Source: Novosphingobium panipatense (GTDB lineage Bacteria > Pseudomonadota > Alphaproteobacteria > Sphingomonadales > Sphingomonadaceae). Taken from it: a stretch of DNA of 64,000 nucleotides. The stretch lies in the NCBI RefSeq assembly GCF_002149965.1, contig NZ_MSQB01000008.1:115354-179353 (forward strand), given 5' to 3'. The position numbers and the translations under genes were made by a program. How positions within the stretch are numbered: position 1 is the first letter of the stretch; the number at the start of each line of letters is the position of its first letter. This document shows positions 45,828-54,694 of this stretch, one piece after another. The notes under the pieces are model-generated. The model was given only the letters and a program-made list of their open reading frames with translations. It was not told the DNA's origin and did not search any database.

Positions 45828-46315
45828 GCGAACATGCCATCGCATGGACCGTCAACGCCCACCCGCGCCGAGACCGGGTCGAGGCGCGAACCAGTCTGGC
45901 CGATCACCTCAGGCTGGAGGTTGGCTGCACCGGCGTCCACCTCGGTTGCGAGCACGGCGTATGCGGAGCCTGCACGGTGATCGTCGATGGCAGGGCCGTG
46001 CGCTCATGCCTCATGCTGGCCGTTCAAGCAGACGGCGCATGCGTTACCACGGTGGAAGGTCTCGCGGCGCCGGACGGTACCCTTCACACCGTTCAACAGG
46101 CCATGCGAGAGGCGCACGGCGTGCAGTGCGGGTTCTGTACGCCGGGGGTGCTGATGACTTTCGCTGCCCTCTCGTCCGACGCGGCAAAGGCGGACGAGCA
46201 GGCGATGATCGCTGCCATGTCCGGGCATATATGTCGCTGTACCGGATATCAGGGGATCCGCCGGGCGGCGAAGGCCCTGGCGGATAAAGCCGTGGGTTCC
46301 GGGCAAGGGACGTAA
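45824..46315 (+). CDS. (2Fe-2S)-binding (small) subunit of molybdenum hydroxylase
   Basis: 163-residue CoxS-type subunit with two [2Fe-2S] clusters. The plant-ferredoxin motif is LGCEHGVCGACTVIVDG with a further Cys in RSCLML (Cys about residues 46, 51, 54, 66). The second cluster is in the helical domain, VQCGFCTPGVLM and ICRCTGYQGI (about 105-140). The start overlaps the medium subunit stop in ATGA. With the M and L genes it forms a three-subunit enzyme that needs the molybdopterin cytosine dinucleotide cofactor. Confidence 0.93.
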   Translation: MSEHAIAWTVNAHPRRDRVEARTSLADHLRLEVGCTGVHLGCEHGVCGACTVIVDGRAVRSCLMLAVQADGACVTTVEGLAAPDGTLHTVQQAMREAHGVQCGFCTPGVLMTFAALSSDAAKADEQAMIAAMSGHICRCTGYQGIRRAAKALADKAVGSGQGT

Positions 46316-46317
46316 GC

Positions 46318-49047
46318 ATGAACGCCGAGATCTCCGGCCATGGTCTGGGTGCCAGTCGCTGGATCGGCAAGCGCGTGCCCCGCAAGGAGGACCCGCGCCT
46401 GCTGACCGGGCGCGGTCAGTTCGTGGATGACGTGGTGCTTCCGGGCATGCTTCATGTGGCGTTTGCGCGCAGCCCTGTCGCATGCGGCCGGATCATCTCG
46501 ATCGATCGAGAAGCCGCCCAGCAGATGCCGGGGGTCCACGCCGTACTGACGGCGGCGGATATTGCCGCGCGGCCCATCCGCATGCTCTCGTTCTTCTTTA
46601 CCGAGGCCGAGATCGCGATCGCGCCGCTGGCGGACGGCCATGTTTCCTATCTGGGCGAGCCGGTAGCCCTGGTGGTCGCGGAAAGCCGTGCCATGGCCGA
46701 GGATGCTGCCGCGCTCGTGGAGATCGCGTGTGAGGAAGGGCAGCCGATAGTCTCCATCGCACAGGCCAGGACGGGCGCGCCGATCCATCCCGGCATGGAC
46801 AGCAACATCGCCGCCGAGATCGGCGATGAGGAAATCGACGAAGAACTGGAGCAAAGACTGGCAGCGTCGGCTTTGCGGATCCGTCAGAAAGTGGTCCACC
46901 AGCGCATTTCCCAGGCGCCGATGGAAACGCGCGGGGTGATCGCTTCCCGCGACGGGCCGGAAGAACTGACGCTGTGGATCACCTGCCAGAGCCCCCATCT
47001 CGTTGCTCGCTGGGTGAGCCTGGCGCTCGATCTGCCGGATAGCGCGATCCGCGTCATCGCCAAGGACGTGGGCGGGGCCTTCGGGTTGAAGAACCACCCC
47101 TGGAAGGAGGAGTGCGCCGTCATCGTCGCGGCGCTCCTGCTCGGGAAGCCGCTCAAGTGGATCGAGGACCGATACGAGGCGCTTACCGCCTCCAACCAGG
47201 CGCGCGAGGCCGAGATGACCCTGGAGGCCGGGTTCGACGCGGAAGGCCGCCTCACCGGATCGCACGGGATATACGATTGCAACAACGGCGCCTTTCCGCA
47301 GGGCGCGGACAGCAACATTGCCGTACACATGTTCGTCTGGGCAGCCTACAGACAGCCGGCTTACGCCTTTGTCTCGCGCGGCTGGTATACCAATACCAAC
47401 GGCCTTGCCGCCTATCGCGGCCCTTGGGCCATGGAATCGCTGGTGCGGGAGACGTTGCTGGACAAGGCCGGGCGGCGGCTCGGCATCGACCCGGTGGAGA
47501 TCCGCCGCCGCAACCTCGTCTACCTTGCCGACCAGCCGGCCACGTCCAGCATGGGCATTCCGCTTGAGGACATAACGCCGGGCGAATGCCTGGAAAAGCT
47601 GCTCCAGCACTTCGACATGGCCCAGTTCCGGCGCGAACAGGCCAAGGCGCGAAGCGAGGGGCGTTATCTCGGCGTCGGCATTGCCGCTTACGTGGAGCCG
47701 ACAGGCTCGGCGGGATCGATGGCGCCGATGACCGGCGAACTGGCGCAAGTGCGGATCGAGCCGACGGGCAAGGTTACGGCGACGATGTCCACCCATTCGC
47801 AGGGGCACGGTACGGCAACGACGATGGCCCAGTGCATCGCCGACCGGCTGGGCGTGCGCTACGAGGACGTGACCGTGTTCGAAGGCGACAGTTCGCGCGG
47901 CGGTTTCGGTCCCGGCGCCGCCGGAAGCCGTCAGGGTGTGATCGCGGGCGGCGCGGCGATCCGCTGCTCGGAGCTTTTGGCCGACAAAGTGCGCACGGTT
48001 GCGGCCCATCTGCTCAATGCCTCTCCAGACAGCGTCGTGCTGAGCGACGGCATGGTCCATGTCGAGGGCGCGCCGGAAATGACGCGTCCGCTCTCGGAGA
48101 TTGCCGCCATCGCCTATGGCGAGCCCGATCGCCTGCCACCGGATCTGGAAACCGGACTGGAAATGCAGTTCCGCTACCAGCCGCCTCCGATGACCTTTAC
48201 CAGCGCGGCCCATCTGGCCATCGTCGAGGTCGATGCGGAGACCGGGTTCGTGACGATCCTGCGCTGGATATCCAGCGAGGATTGCGGAACGGTCATCAAC
48301 CCTGCCGTAGTGGAGGGGCAGATTTCAGGCGGCCTGGCTCAGGCTATCGGCATGGTCCTGCTGGAAGACATGCCCTACGACGCGCATGGAAATCCGTTGG
48401 CGGCTACGTTTAAGGACTATCTGCTGCCCGGAATCGGCGACGTGCCGGTATTCGAGTTCGTCCATGCGAATACGCCGTCCCGCACTATCGGCGGAATGCG
48501 GGGCGTGGGAGAGGGCGGTGCGATCATCGGCCCGCCCACGCTGGTGAACGCGATTGCGGATGCGCTTTCGCCGTTCGGTGAGATCGAGGAGCTTGTCCTG
48601 CCGCTCACCCCCGCCCGCATTCTGGATGTGATCGAGCAGCGGGATGTTTCGGGCACCAGCAAGGCGAACTCGCCGGTCGCGGAAACGCCCGTGACGCTGT
48701 CGCCGGAGCCTGTTCCGGCAGAGGACGTGGTACAGGGCGTTTCCGCCGCCGGACCTGCAGGGGATTGGGACATGGTACTCAAGACGCCGATGGGGCCGCA
48801 GGCGATGCAGGCGCATTTCGATGTCGAAGGCAGTGCGCTTCGCGGCTATCTGGCCGCGCCCGAGGGACGGCAGGAATTCAGGGGCGGCATCGTGGAGGGC
48901 AATCGCCTGCGTTTCGATCTCAAGGTCGAGAAGCCAATGAAGATTACCTTGAAGTATGATCTGGAGGTCAGCGGAGACGCCATCGCGGGCAAGTGCAAGA
49001 TGGGTATGTTCGGCTCGGCGAAAGTCACGGGCAAGCGCGCGCCCTAG
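46318..49047 (+). CDS. Molybdopterin-binding large subunit of xanthine dehydrogenase family, with fused C-terminal beta-rich domain
   Basis: 909-residue large subunit (CoxL type), about 130 residues longer than usual. N-terminal domain: RVPRKEDPRLLTGRGQFVDDV. Molybdopterin contacts include GGAFGLKNHPWKEE, and the base Glu is Glu732 in GMRGVGEGGAIIGPP. The active-site loop reads AAYRGPWAMES (about 363-373), neither AYRCSFR of form I CO dehydrogenase nor the common AYRGAGR; the enzyme is probably an aldehyde or aromatic/heterocyclic hydroxylase. After a linker, residues 816-907 form an extra domain (DWDMVLKTPMGPQ ... GKCKMGMFGSAKVTG) that elsewhere occurs alone or fused to other enzymes. Its TAG stop is inside a CTAG shared with the convergent Lrp gene. 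Confidence 0.88.
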   Translation: MNAEISGHGLGASRWIGKRVPRKEDPRLLTGRGQFVDDVVLPGMLHVAFARSPVACGRIISIDREAAQQMPGVHAVLTAADIAARPIRMLSFFFTEAEIAIAPLADGHVSYLGEPVALVVAESRAMAEDAAALVEIACEEGQPIVSIAQARTGAPIHPGMDSNIAAEIGDEEIDEELEQRLAASALRIRQKVVHQRISQAPMETRGVIASRDGPEELTLWITCQSPHLVARWVSLALDLPDSAIRVIAKDVGGAFGLKNHPWKEECAVIVAALLLGKPLKWIEDRYEALTASNQAREAEMTLEAGFDAEGRLTGSHGIYDCNNGAFPQGADSNIAVHMFVWAAYRQPAYAFVSRGWYTNTNGLAAYRGPWAMESLVRETLLDKAGRRLGIDPVEIRRRNLVYLADQPATSSMGIPLEDITPGECLEKLLQHFDMAQFRREQAKARSEGRYLGVGIAAYVEPTGSAGSMAPMTGELAQVRIEPTGKVTATMSTHSQGHGTATTMAQCIADRLGVRYEDVTVFEGDSSRGGFGPGAAGSRQGVIAGGAAIRCSELLADKVRTVAAHLLNASPDSVVLSDGMVHVEGAPEMTRPLSEIAAIAYGEPDRLPPDLETGLEMQFRYQPPPMTFTSAAHLAIVEVDAETGFVTILRWISSEDCGTVINPAVVEGQISGGLAQAIGMVLLEDMPYDAHGNPLAATFKDYLLPGIGDVPVFEFVHANTPSRTIGGMRGVGEGGAIIGPPTLVNAIADALSPFGEIEELVLPLTPARILDVIEQRDVSGTSKANSPVAETPVTLSPEPVPAEDVVQGVSAAGPAGDWDMVLKTPMGPQAMQAHFDVEGSALRGYLAAPEGRQEFRGGIVEGNRLRFDLKVEKPMKITLKYDLEVSGDAIAGKCKMGMFGSAKVTGKRAP

Positions 49048-49514
49048 CTGCTGGCGTCCTTCACCGTTTCCATCGCCACGTAAGTAGACGTGCTGGATAC
49101 ATGCGGCAGGCTGGAGAGTTTCTCTCCCAGCACGGCCCGGTAGCGATGGATGTCGCGGGTGCGGACCTTGAGAAGGTAGTCGAAATGGCTGGCAAGCATA
49201 TGGCACTCCTCCACTTCGGGAATGCGCTGGATGGCGGCGTTGAATTCGCGAAGGGCCTGCTCGCGCGTGTCGGACAGCTTGACCTCGGTAAAGGCGACAT
49301 GGTCGAGCCCCAGCGCGACCGGATCGATCACGGCGCGGAAACCCCGGATCACGCCTGATTGAGTCAGGCGGCGCAGGCGCACCTGGCAGGGCGTCTTGGA
49401 CAGGCCCACGACTTTGGCCAGCTTGGTCACGCTCATGCGGCCGTCTTCGCGCAGCGCGGCGACGATCTTGCGGTCGTGGTCGTCCAGAATGACTGGTTCG
49501 GTGCGTTTTGCCAT
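49044..49514 (-). CDS. Lrp/AsnC-family regulator (PutR-like)
   Basis: 156-residue Lrp-type regulator: N-terminal HTH (LDDHDRKIVAALREDGRMSVTKLAKVVGLSKTPCQVRLRRLTQSGVIRGFRAVIDP, residues about 10-65) and a C-terminal RAM sensor domain (VEECHMLASHFDYLLKVRTRDIHRYRAVL). It is divergent from putA, as PutR activators that sense proline are in many proteobacteria. Binding probably occurs in the 98-base gap at 49515-49612, which contains short TCCGA/TCGGA half-sites. The stop codon overlaps that of the molybdenum large subunit. Confidence 0.88.
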   Translation of the reverse strand: MAKRTEPVILDDHDRKIVAALREDGRMSVTKLAKVVGLSKTPCQVRLRRLTQSGVIRGFRAVIDPVALGLDHVAFTEVKLSDTREQALREFNAAIQRIPEVEECHMLASHFDYLLKVRTRDIHRYRAVLGEKLSSLPHVSSTSTYVAMETVKDASS

Positions 49515-49612
49515 GCGATTGAACTGCCGATGAGAGCAAGATAAGTCCGAATGGATCGTCTTGTGCCTGTGAAAAGTCGGATTGCCAAGCCGGCTTGCGA
49601 TATTGGCGATTC

Positions 49613-52600
49613 ATGACCCACACCCCGCCCGCCCACGCGCCATTCGCCGCCTTCGCCCCCGCCGTCAGCGAGCCCACGCCGCTCCGCCGCGCGATCACCG
49701 ATGCCTTCCGCCGTGACGAGGCCGCCTGCATGGCGCCGCTGCTCGACGCCGCGACTTTGCCGGATACGCAGCGCCGGGACGTTCGCGAGACGGCGAGCCA
49801 TCTCGTGACCACGCTGCGGGCCAATCACAAGGGCACCGGCGTCGAGGGTCTCGTTCAGGAATACTCGCTCTCCAGCCAGGAAGGCGTGGCGCTGATGTGC
49901 CTGGCCGAGGCGCTGCTGCGCATTCCCGACAACGCCACCCGCGACGCCCTGATCCGCGACAAGATCTCCGACGGCGACTGGAGCGCGCATCTCGGCGGCG
50001 GCAAGTCGCTCTTCGTCAATGCCGCGACCTGGGGTCTGGTGGTGACCGGCAAGCTGGTCGGTTCGGTCGACGACCGGGGCCTGGGTGCGGCCCTGACCCG
50101 TCTGGTCGCGCGTGCGGGCGAGCCGGTGATCCGGCGCGGCGTCGATCTGGCCATGCGCCTGATGGGTGAGCAGTTCGTGACCGGTGAAACCATCGGCGAG
50201 GCCGTGAAGCGCGCCAGGGAACTGGAAGAGAAGGGCTTTCGCTACAGTTACGACATGCTGGGCGAAGCGGCGACCACGGCGGCCGATGCCGACCGCTACA
50301 ACGCCGACTACGTCAACGCCATCCACGCTATCGGCAAGGCGAGCGCCGGGCGCGGGATCTACGAAGGCCCGGGCATCTCGATCAAGCTTTCGGCACTGCA
50401 TCCGCGTTACAGCCGGGCGCAGGCGAAGCGGGTGATGGACGAACTGCTGCCGCGCGTGAAGGCGCTGGCGGTGCTTGCCAAGGGCTACGACATCGGCCTC
50501 AACATCGATGCCGAGGAAGCCGACCGGCTCGAACTTTCGCTCGACCTGCTCGAAGCCCTGGCGCTCGATCCCGACCTCAAGGGCTGGGATGGTCTGGGCT
50601 TCGTGGTGCAGGCATATGGCAAGCGCTGCCCCTTCGTGCTCGACTGGATCATCGACCTCGCCCGTCGCTCGGGCCGACGGATGATGGTGCGCCTGGTCAA
50701 GGGTGCCTATTGGGATGCCGAGATCAAGCGTGCCCAGGTGGACGGCCTTGCCGACTTCCCGGTCTATACCCGCAAGGTCCATACCGACGTTTCCTACGTC
50801 GCCTGCGCCCGCAAGCTGCTGGCGGCGCCGGATGCTGTCTTCCCGCAGTTCGCGACGCACAATGCGCAGACGCTGGCGACGATCTACCACCTTGCCGGAC
50901 CGGACTTCGTGGTGGGCCGCTACGAGTTCCAGTGCCTTCACGGCATGGGCGAGCCACTCTATTCGCAGGTCGTGGGGAAGGAAAATCTCGACCGACCCTG
51001 CCGCATCTACGCGCCGGTCGGCACGCATGAGACGCTGCTGGCCTATCTGGTGCGCCGTCTGCTGGAAAACGGTGCGAACTCCTCGTTCGTGAACCGCATT
51101 GCCGATCCCGCCGTGCCCGTGGAAGAGATGGTGGCCGATCCCGTTGACGTGGTCCGCGCCATGCCGAACCAGGGCGCCCGGCACGATCTGATCCCGGTTG
51201 CGGCCGATCTCTACCCCGGCCGCCGCAATTCGGACGGTGTAGACCTGGCCGACGAAACCGCGCTTGCGGCGCTTTCGGAAGATCTGCGCCGTTCGGCGGC
51301 ACGCGAATGGTTCGCCATGACCGCCAATGCCCAGGGCGAGGCGCGTGCCGTGCTCAACCCCGCGGACCACGGGGACGTGGTCGGCCGGGTGATCGAAGTG
51401 GCACCGGAAGCGGCAGCGGTTGCCGTGGCCCGCGCGGCGATAAGCCGCTGGGGCCAGGTGCCGGTCGCCGAGCGCGCGGCCATGCTCGATGCCGCCGCCG
51501 ATGCCATGCAGGCGCGGATCGGCCTGCTCATGGGCCTCGTCATCCGCGAGGCCGGCAAGTCGGCCGCGAACGCCATTGCCGAAGTGCGCGAGGCGATCGA
51601 CTTCTTGCGCTATTACGCCAAGCAGGCGCGCGAGACTTTCGGCGCAGAGCAGGTCCCGCTGGGGCCGGTCGTCTGCATCAGCCCCTGGAACTTCCCGCTC
51701 GCGATCTTCGCCGGACAAGTTGCCGCCGCGCTGGTCGCAGGCAACCCGGTGCTGGCCAAGCCTGCCGAGGAAACCCCGTTGATCGCGGCGGAGGCAGTGC
51801 GCCTTTTGCACGAGGCGGGCGTCCCGAAGGATGCGTTGCAGCTTCTGCCGGGTGACGGGAAGCTCGGCGCCGCGCTCGTGGCTGCGCCGCAGGTTGCCGC
51901 CGTGATGTTCACCGGCTCGACCGAAGTGGCGCGTCTGATCCAGAAGCAGCTTGCGGGCCGCGTCGCTGCCGATGGCCAGGCGATCCCCTTCATCGCCGAA
52001 ACCGGCGGGCAGAATGCCATGATCGTCGATTCCTCGGCGCTGGCGGAGCAGGTGGTGGCGGACGTCATCGCTTCCGCTTTCGACTCTGCCGGGCAGCGCT
52101 GTTCGGCACTGCGCGTGCTCTGCCTTCAGGAAGACGTGGCCGACCGCACGCTGACGATGCTCAAGGGCGCGCTGGCGCAGCTGCGCGTCGGCAATACGCA
52201 GGAACTGGCGGTCGACATCGGTCCGGTCATCACGGCCGAGGCCAAGGGCATGATCGACGGCCACGTCGCGCGCATGAAGTCGCGCGGCTGCAAGGTCGAG
52301 CAGGTGGCGATCCCGGGCGCCTGCGAGGCGGGCACTTTCGTGGCGCCGACGATCATCGAGATCGCGTCCATCGCCCAGCTCGAACGCGAGGTATTCGGCC
52401 CGGTGCTGCATGTCGTGCGGTTCAAGCGCGACGCGCTTCCCGATCTTGTCGAGGCGATCAATGCCACCGGCTATGGACTGACTTTCGGTCTCCACACCCG
52501 CCTCGATGCCACCGTGGAGCAGGTCACTTCGGCGATCCGCGCGGGCAATCTCTACGTCAACCGCAATACGATCGGTGCCATCGTCGGCGTCCAGCCTTTC

Positions 52601-53218
52601 GGCGGGCGCGGGCTTTCGGGCACCGGACCGAAGGCGGGCGGACCGCTCTATCTGGGCCGTCTGGCGCGGAAGGCGCCGGAAGTACTGGCCGCGCCTGCGC
52701 AAGCAGCACCGCTGGTAGAGGCTTTCGCGACCTGGCTGAGCGCTCAGGGCGATGCCGCTTCCGCTGCTGCGGCGCGCACGCTGGGCGCGTCGTCGGGGCT
52801 GGGCATCGAACAGGTCCTGCCGGGGCCGGTGGGCGAGACCAACCTCTATGCGCTTCACCCGCGTGGTCGGGTACTGCTGCGTCCGGCCACGCGCGAGGGG
52901 CTCTATGGCCAGATGGCGGCCGTGCTCGCCAGCGGCAATACGGCGACCGTGGAAGGCATGGCGCTTCCCGCCGGGCTACCGGAAGCCGTGGCCGCGCGTT
53001 TCGCACCGAATGCGGGTGAGCACTTCGCGGCCTGCCTGGTGGAAGGCGACGGGGATGCGGTGCGGGCCGCCTGCAAGGCGGTGGCGGACCTGCCGGGGCC
53101 GATCGTTCCGGTCCACGTCACGCCGGGCCCCAATCTGGTATGGCTGCTGGAGGAAGTTTCGACTTCCATCAACACTACCGCCGCTGGTGGCAATGCCAGC
53201 CTGATGATGATCGGCTGA
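49613..53218 (+). CDS. putA: Bifunctional proline dehydrogenase / L-glutamate gamma-semialdehyde dehydrogenase PutA
   Basis: 1201-residue enzyme that oxidises proline to glutamate in two channelled steps. The PRODH barrel is at about residues 160-480, with GPGISIKLSALHPRYSRAQ, KGYDIGLNIDAEEADRLELSLDLLEAL and RRLLENGANSSFVNRI. The P5CDH domain runs from about 520 to 1000 with SPWNFPLAIF, FTGSTEVAR, FIAETGGQNAMIVD and the nucleophile Cys830 in SAGQRCSALRV. A C-terminal domain of about 170 residues follows. No N-terminal ribbon-helix-helix domain is present, so it does not autoregulate; the divergent Lrp gene probably does that job. The ATG at 49613 is used; the frame opens six codons earlier at a TTG. 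Confidence 0.95.
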   Translation: MTHTPPAHAPFAAFAPAVSEPTPLRRAITDAFRRDEAACMAPLLDAATLPDTQRRDVRETASHLVTTLRANHKGTGVEGLVQEYSLSSQEGVALMCLAEALLRIPDNATRDALIRDKISDGDWSAHLGGGKSLFVNAATWGLVVTGKLVGSVDDRGLGAALTRLVARAGEPVIRRGVDLAMRLMGEQFVTGETIGEAVKRARELEEKGFRYSYDMLGEAATTAADADRYNADYVNAIHAIGKASAGRGIYEGPGISIKLSALHPRYSRAQAKRVMDELLPRVKALAVLAKGYDIGLNIDAEEADRLELSLDLLEALALDPDLKGWDGLGFVVQAYGKRCPFVLDWIIDLARRSGRRMMVRLVKGAYWDAEIKRAQVDGLADFPVYTRKVHTDVSYVACARKLLAAPDAVFPQFATHNAQTLATIYHLAGPDFVVGRYEFQCLHGMGEPLYSQVVGKENLDRPCRIYAPVGTHETLLAYLVRRLLENGANSSFVNRIADPAVPVEEMVADPVDVVRAMPNQGARHDLIPVAADLYPGRRNSDGVDLADETALAALSEDLRRSAAREWFAMTANAQGEARAVLNPADHGDVVGRVIEVAPEAAAVAVARAAISRWGQVPVAERAAMLDAAADAMQARIGLLMGLVIREAGKSAANAIAEVREAIDFLRYYAKQARETFGAEQVPLGPVVCISPWNFPLAIFAGQVAAALVAGNPVLAKPAEETPLIAAEAVRLLHEAGVPKDALQLLPGDGKLGAALVAAPQVAAVMFTGSTEVARLIQKQLAGRVAADGQAIPFIAETGGQNAMIVDSSALAEQVVADVIASAFDSAGQRCSALRVLCLQEDVADRTLTMLKGALAQLRVGNTQELAVDIGPVITAEAKGMIDGHVARMKSRGCKVEQVAIPGACEAGTFVAPTIIEIASIAQLEREVFGPVLHVVRFKRDALPDLVEAINATGYGLTFGLHTRLDATVEQVTSAIRAGNLYVNRNTIGAIVGVQPFGGRGLSGTGPKAGGPLYLGRLARKAPEVLAAPAQAAPLVEAFATWLSAQGDAASAAAARTLGASSGLGIEQVLPGPVGETNLYALHPRGRVLLRPATREGLYGQMAAVLASGNTATVEGMALPAGLPEAVAARFAPNAGEHFAACLVEGDGDAVRAACKAVADLPGPIVPVHVTPGPNLVWLLEEVSTSINTTAAGGNASLMMIG

Positions 53219-53222
53219 TACG

Positions 53223-53260
53223 AAAAAGGCCCGCGAGTTCGACACTCGCGGGCCTTTTTT
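53223..53260. terminator. Strong bidirectional terminator between putA and the MFS gene
   Basis: Perfect 16-bp inverted repeat: AAAAAGGCCCGCGAGT (53223-53238), loop TCGAC, and its complement ending in a T-run (53244-53260). With A-tract on one side and T-tract on the other it serves both convergent genes. Confidence 0.95.
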
Positions 53261-53279
53261 CATGGGGCTGGGAGGGCGA

Positions 53280-54479
53280 TCAGCAGGCCGGGACCGGCTG
53301 TCCGTCCATCTCGCCTTCGCGCTTGTGCAACGCGAGCGTCACCAGGAAGATCGCGAGGCCCCCCAGCGACAGGCCCATGCCGATCCAGCCGGTCGAGGTG
53401 AGGCCGTAGCCTGCCGAGATCGCCAGGCCGCCCAGCCAGGGGCCCAGCGCGTTGGCCATGTTGAAAGCGCTGTGGTGCGCGGCGGCGGCAAGCGCCTGGG
53501 CGTCGCCCGCCACGTCCATGAGGCGGGTCTGGAGGATCGTGCCGAGACCGCCCGCAAACCCGATCATCACCACCACCACGCTCAGCGTCCAGACGTTGCT
53601 GGCGGCCATGGGGAACAGGGCGAGAGCGAAGGCGCTGAACAGCAGCGCGCCGATCGCGGCCTTGTTCAGCGAGCGGTCGGCCGCCCAGGCCCAGAACAGA
53701 TTGCCCACCGTCATGCCGACGCCGAAGACTGCGAGGACGACCGGAACGAGGTGCTCGGAGACTTTGGTGACCTCGATCATGGTCGAGGCGATGTAAGTGT
53801 AGACGGCAAAGAGGCCGCCGAAGCCGATCGCGCCGGTGAGCAGTGTCAGCAGCACTTGCGGACGGCGCAGTGCGCCCAGTTCGCGCATCGGGCTGGCGCC
53901 TTCGGCTGCTTTCTGGTGCGGGGCATAGAGCGCGACGAGCGCCATGGTGATGATGGCCAGCACCGAGACGATGGCGAAACCGGTGCGCCAGCCGAAGGCC
54001 TGTCCCAGCCAGTTGGCCAGCGGCACACCGATGATCGTGGCGACGGTCAGCCCCGACATGACCAGCGCAACGGATTGTGCGCGCTTGTTGGCGGGGACCA
54101 TCGAGGCGGCAACCAGCGCGGCAATACCGAAGTAGGCACCGTGGGGCAGGCCGCTGATGAAGCGGAACAGCAGGAGCAGCGGATACGTCGGCGCCATTGC
54201 CGAAAGGCCGTTACCCACTGCGAACAGTCCCATGAGACCGATCAGCAGCGCCCGGCGCGGCAGCTTGGCCGCCAGCACCGCGATTACCGGCGCGCCGACG
54301 ACCACGCCCAGCGCATACGTGCTGATCGCATGACCCGCTTCCGGCTCCGTCAGGCCGAGATCGCGCGCGAAATAGGGCACAAGGCTCATCGCGGCGAATT
54401 CGGTGGTGCCGATGGCGAAGGCACCCATCGCCAAGGCGAGGATGACGAGGTGGGTATGGGCTTTTTGCTGATCGGTCAT
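53280..54479 (-). CDS. MFS transporter, DHA1 family (AraJ/YdhP-like)
   Basis: 399-residue exporter with 12 hydrophobic helices. Motifs are AFAIGTTEFAAMSLVPYFARDLGLTEPEAGHAISTYALGVVVGAP near the N-terminus, the cytoplasmic loop motif KLPRRALLIGLMGLF (motif A-like), the long helix segment LLLLFRFISGLPHGAYFGIAALVAAS (DHA1 motif), and VMSGLTVATIIGVPLANWLGQAFGWR (motif C-like, for drug/H+ antiporters). Export of drugs, sugars or amino acids is possible. I start at MTDQQKAH (54479); the frame extends to 54530 without conservation. It is convergent with putA across the strong terminator. Confidence 0.87.
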   Translation of the reverse strand: MTDQQKAHTHLVILALAMGAFAIGTTEFAAMSLVPYFARDLGLTEPEAGHAISTYALGVVVGAPVIAVLAAKLPRRALLIGLMGLFAVGNGLSAMAPTYPLLLLFRFISGLPHGAYFGIAALVAASMVPANKRAQSVALVMSGLTVATIIGVPLANWLGQAFGWRTGFAIVSVLAIITMALVALYAPHQKAAEGASPMRELGALRRPQVLLTLLTGAIGFGGLFAVYTYIASTMIEVTKVSEHLVPVVLAVFGVGMTVGNLFWAWAADRSLNKAAIGALLFSAFALALFPMAASNVWTLSVVVVMIGFAGGLGTILQTRLMDVAGDAQALAAAAHHSAFNMANALGPWLGGLAISAGYGLTSTGWIGMGLSLGGLAIFLVTLALHKREGEMDGQPVPAC

Positions 54480-54603
54480 GTTGCACTGCAATATTGGGGG
54501 CATTTGCGATCTAGTGGACGGCAGCGCCATGCCAACCCGTCGGGAGGTGCAATAATTGCACTCTCGGTCTTGTTTGTTGCAATGTGTGGCTGATTAATTC
54601 CCG

Positions 54604-54687
54604 TCGTCCCGGACTTGATCCGGGACCGCTGGCGATCTTTAGGCGCTCGTCTGAGAGCAAGGCGGTCCCGGATCAAGTCCGGGACGA
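54604..54687. repeat. REP-like inverted repeat pair downstream of cysH
   Basis: A perfect 26-base inverted repeat: arm one at 54604-54629, arm two at 54662-54687, with 32 bases between. Each arm itself is an imperfect palindrome (GTCCCGGACTTGATCCGGGAC core). Such pairs look like bacterial interspersed mosaic elements, and the core is one I know as common in sphingomonads. It lies in the convergent-free gap between the cysH 3' end and the MFS gene and may act as a terminator or RNA stabiliser. Confidence 0.85.
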
Positions 54688-54694
54688 TGTCTGC

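Noticed and set aside
44230..49047. Carbon monoxide dehydrogenase proper
   Set aside because: Gene order resembles coxMSL, but the large-subunit loop is AYRGPW, not the AYRCSFR with Cys of CO-oxidising enzymes.
49433..52858. Minus-strand open frame of 1141 codons opposite putA
   Set aside because: The frame has no recognisable domain and follows the third-base pattern of putA. It also overlaps the divergent Lrp gene.
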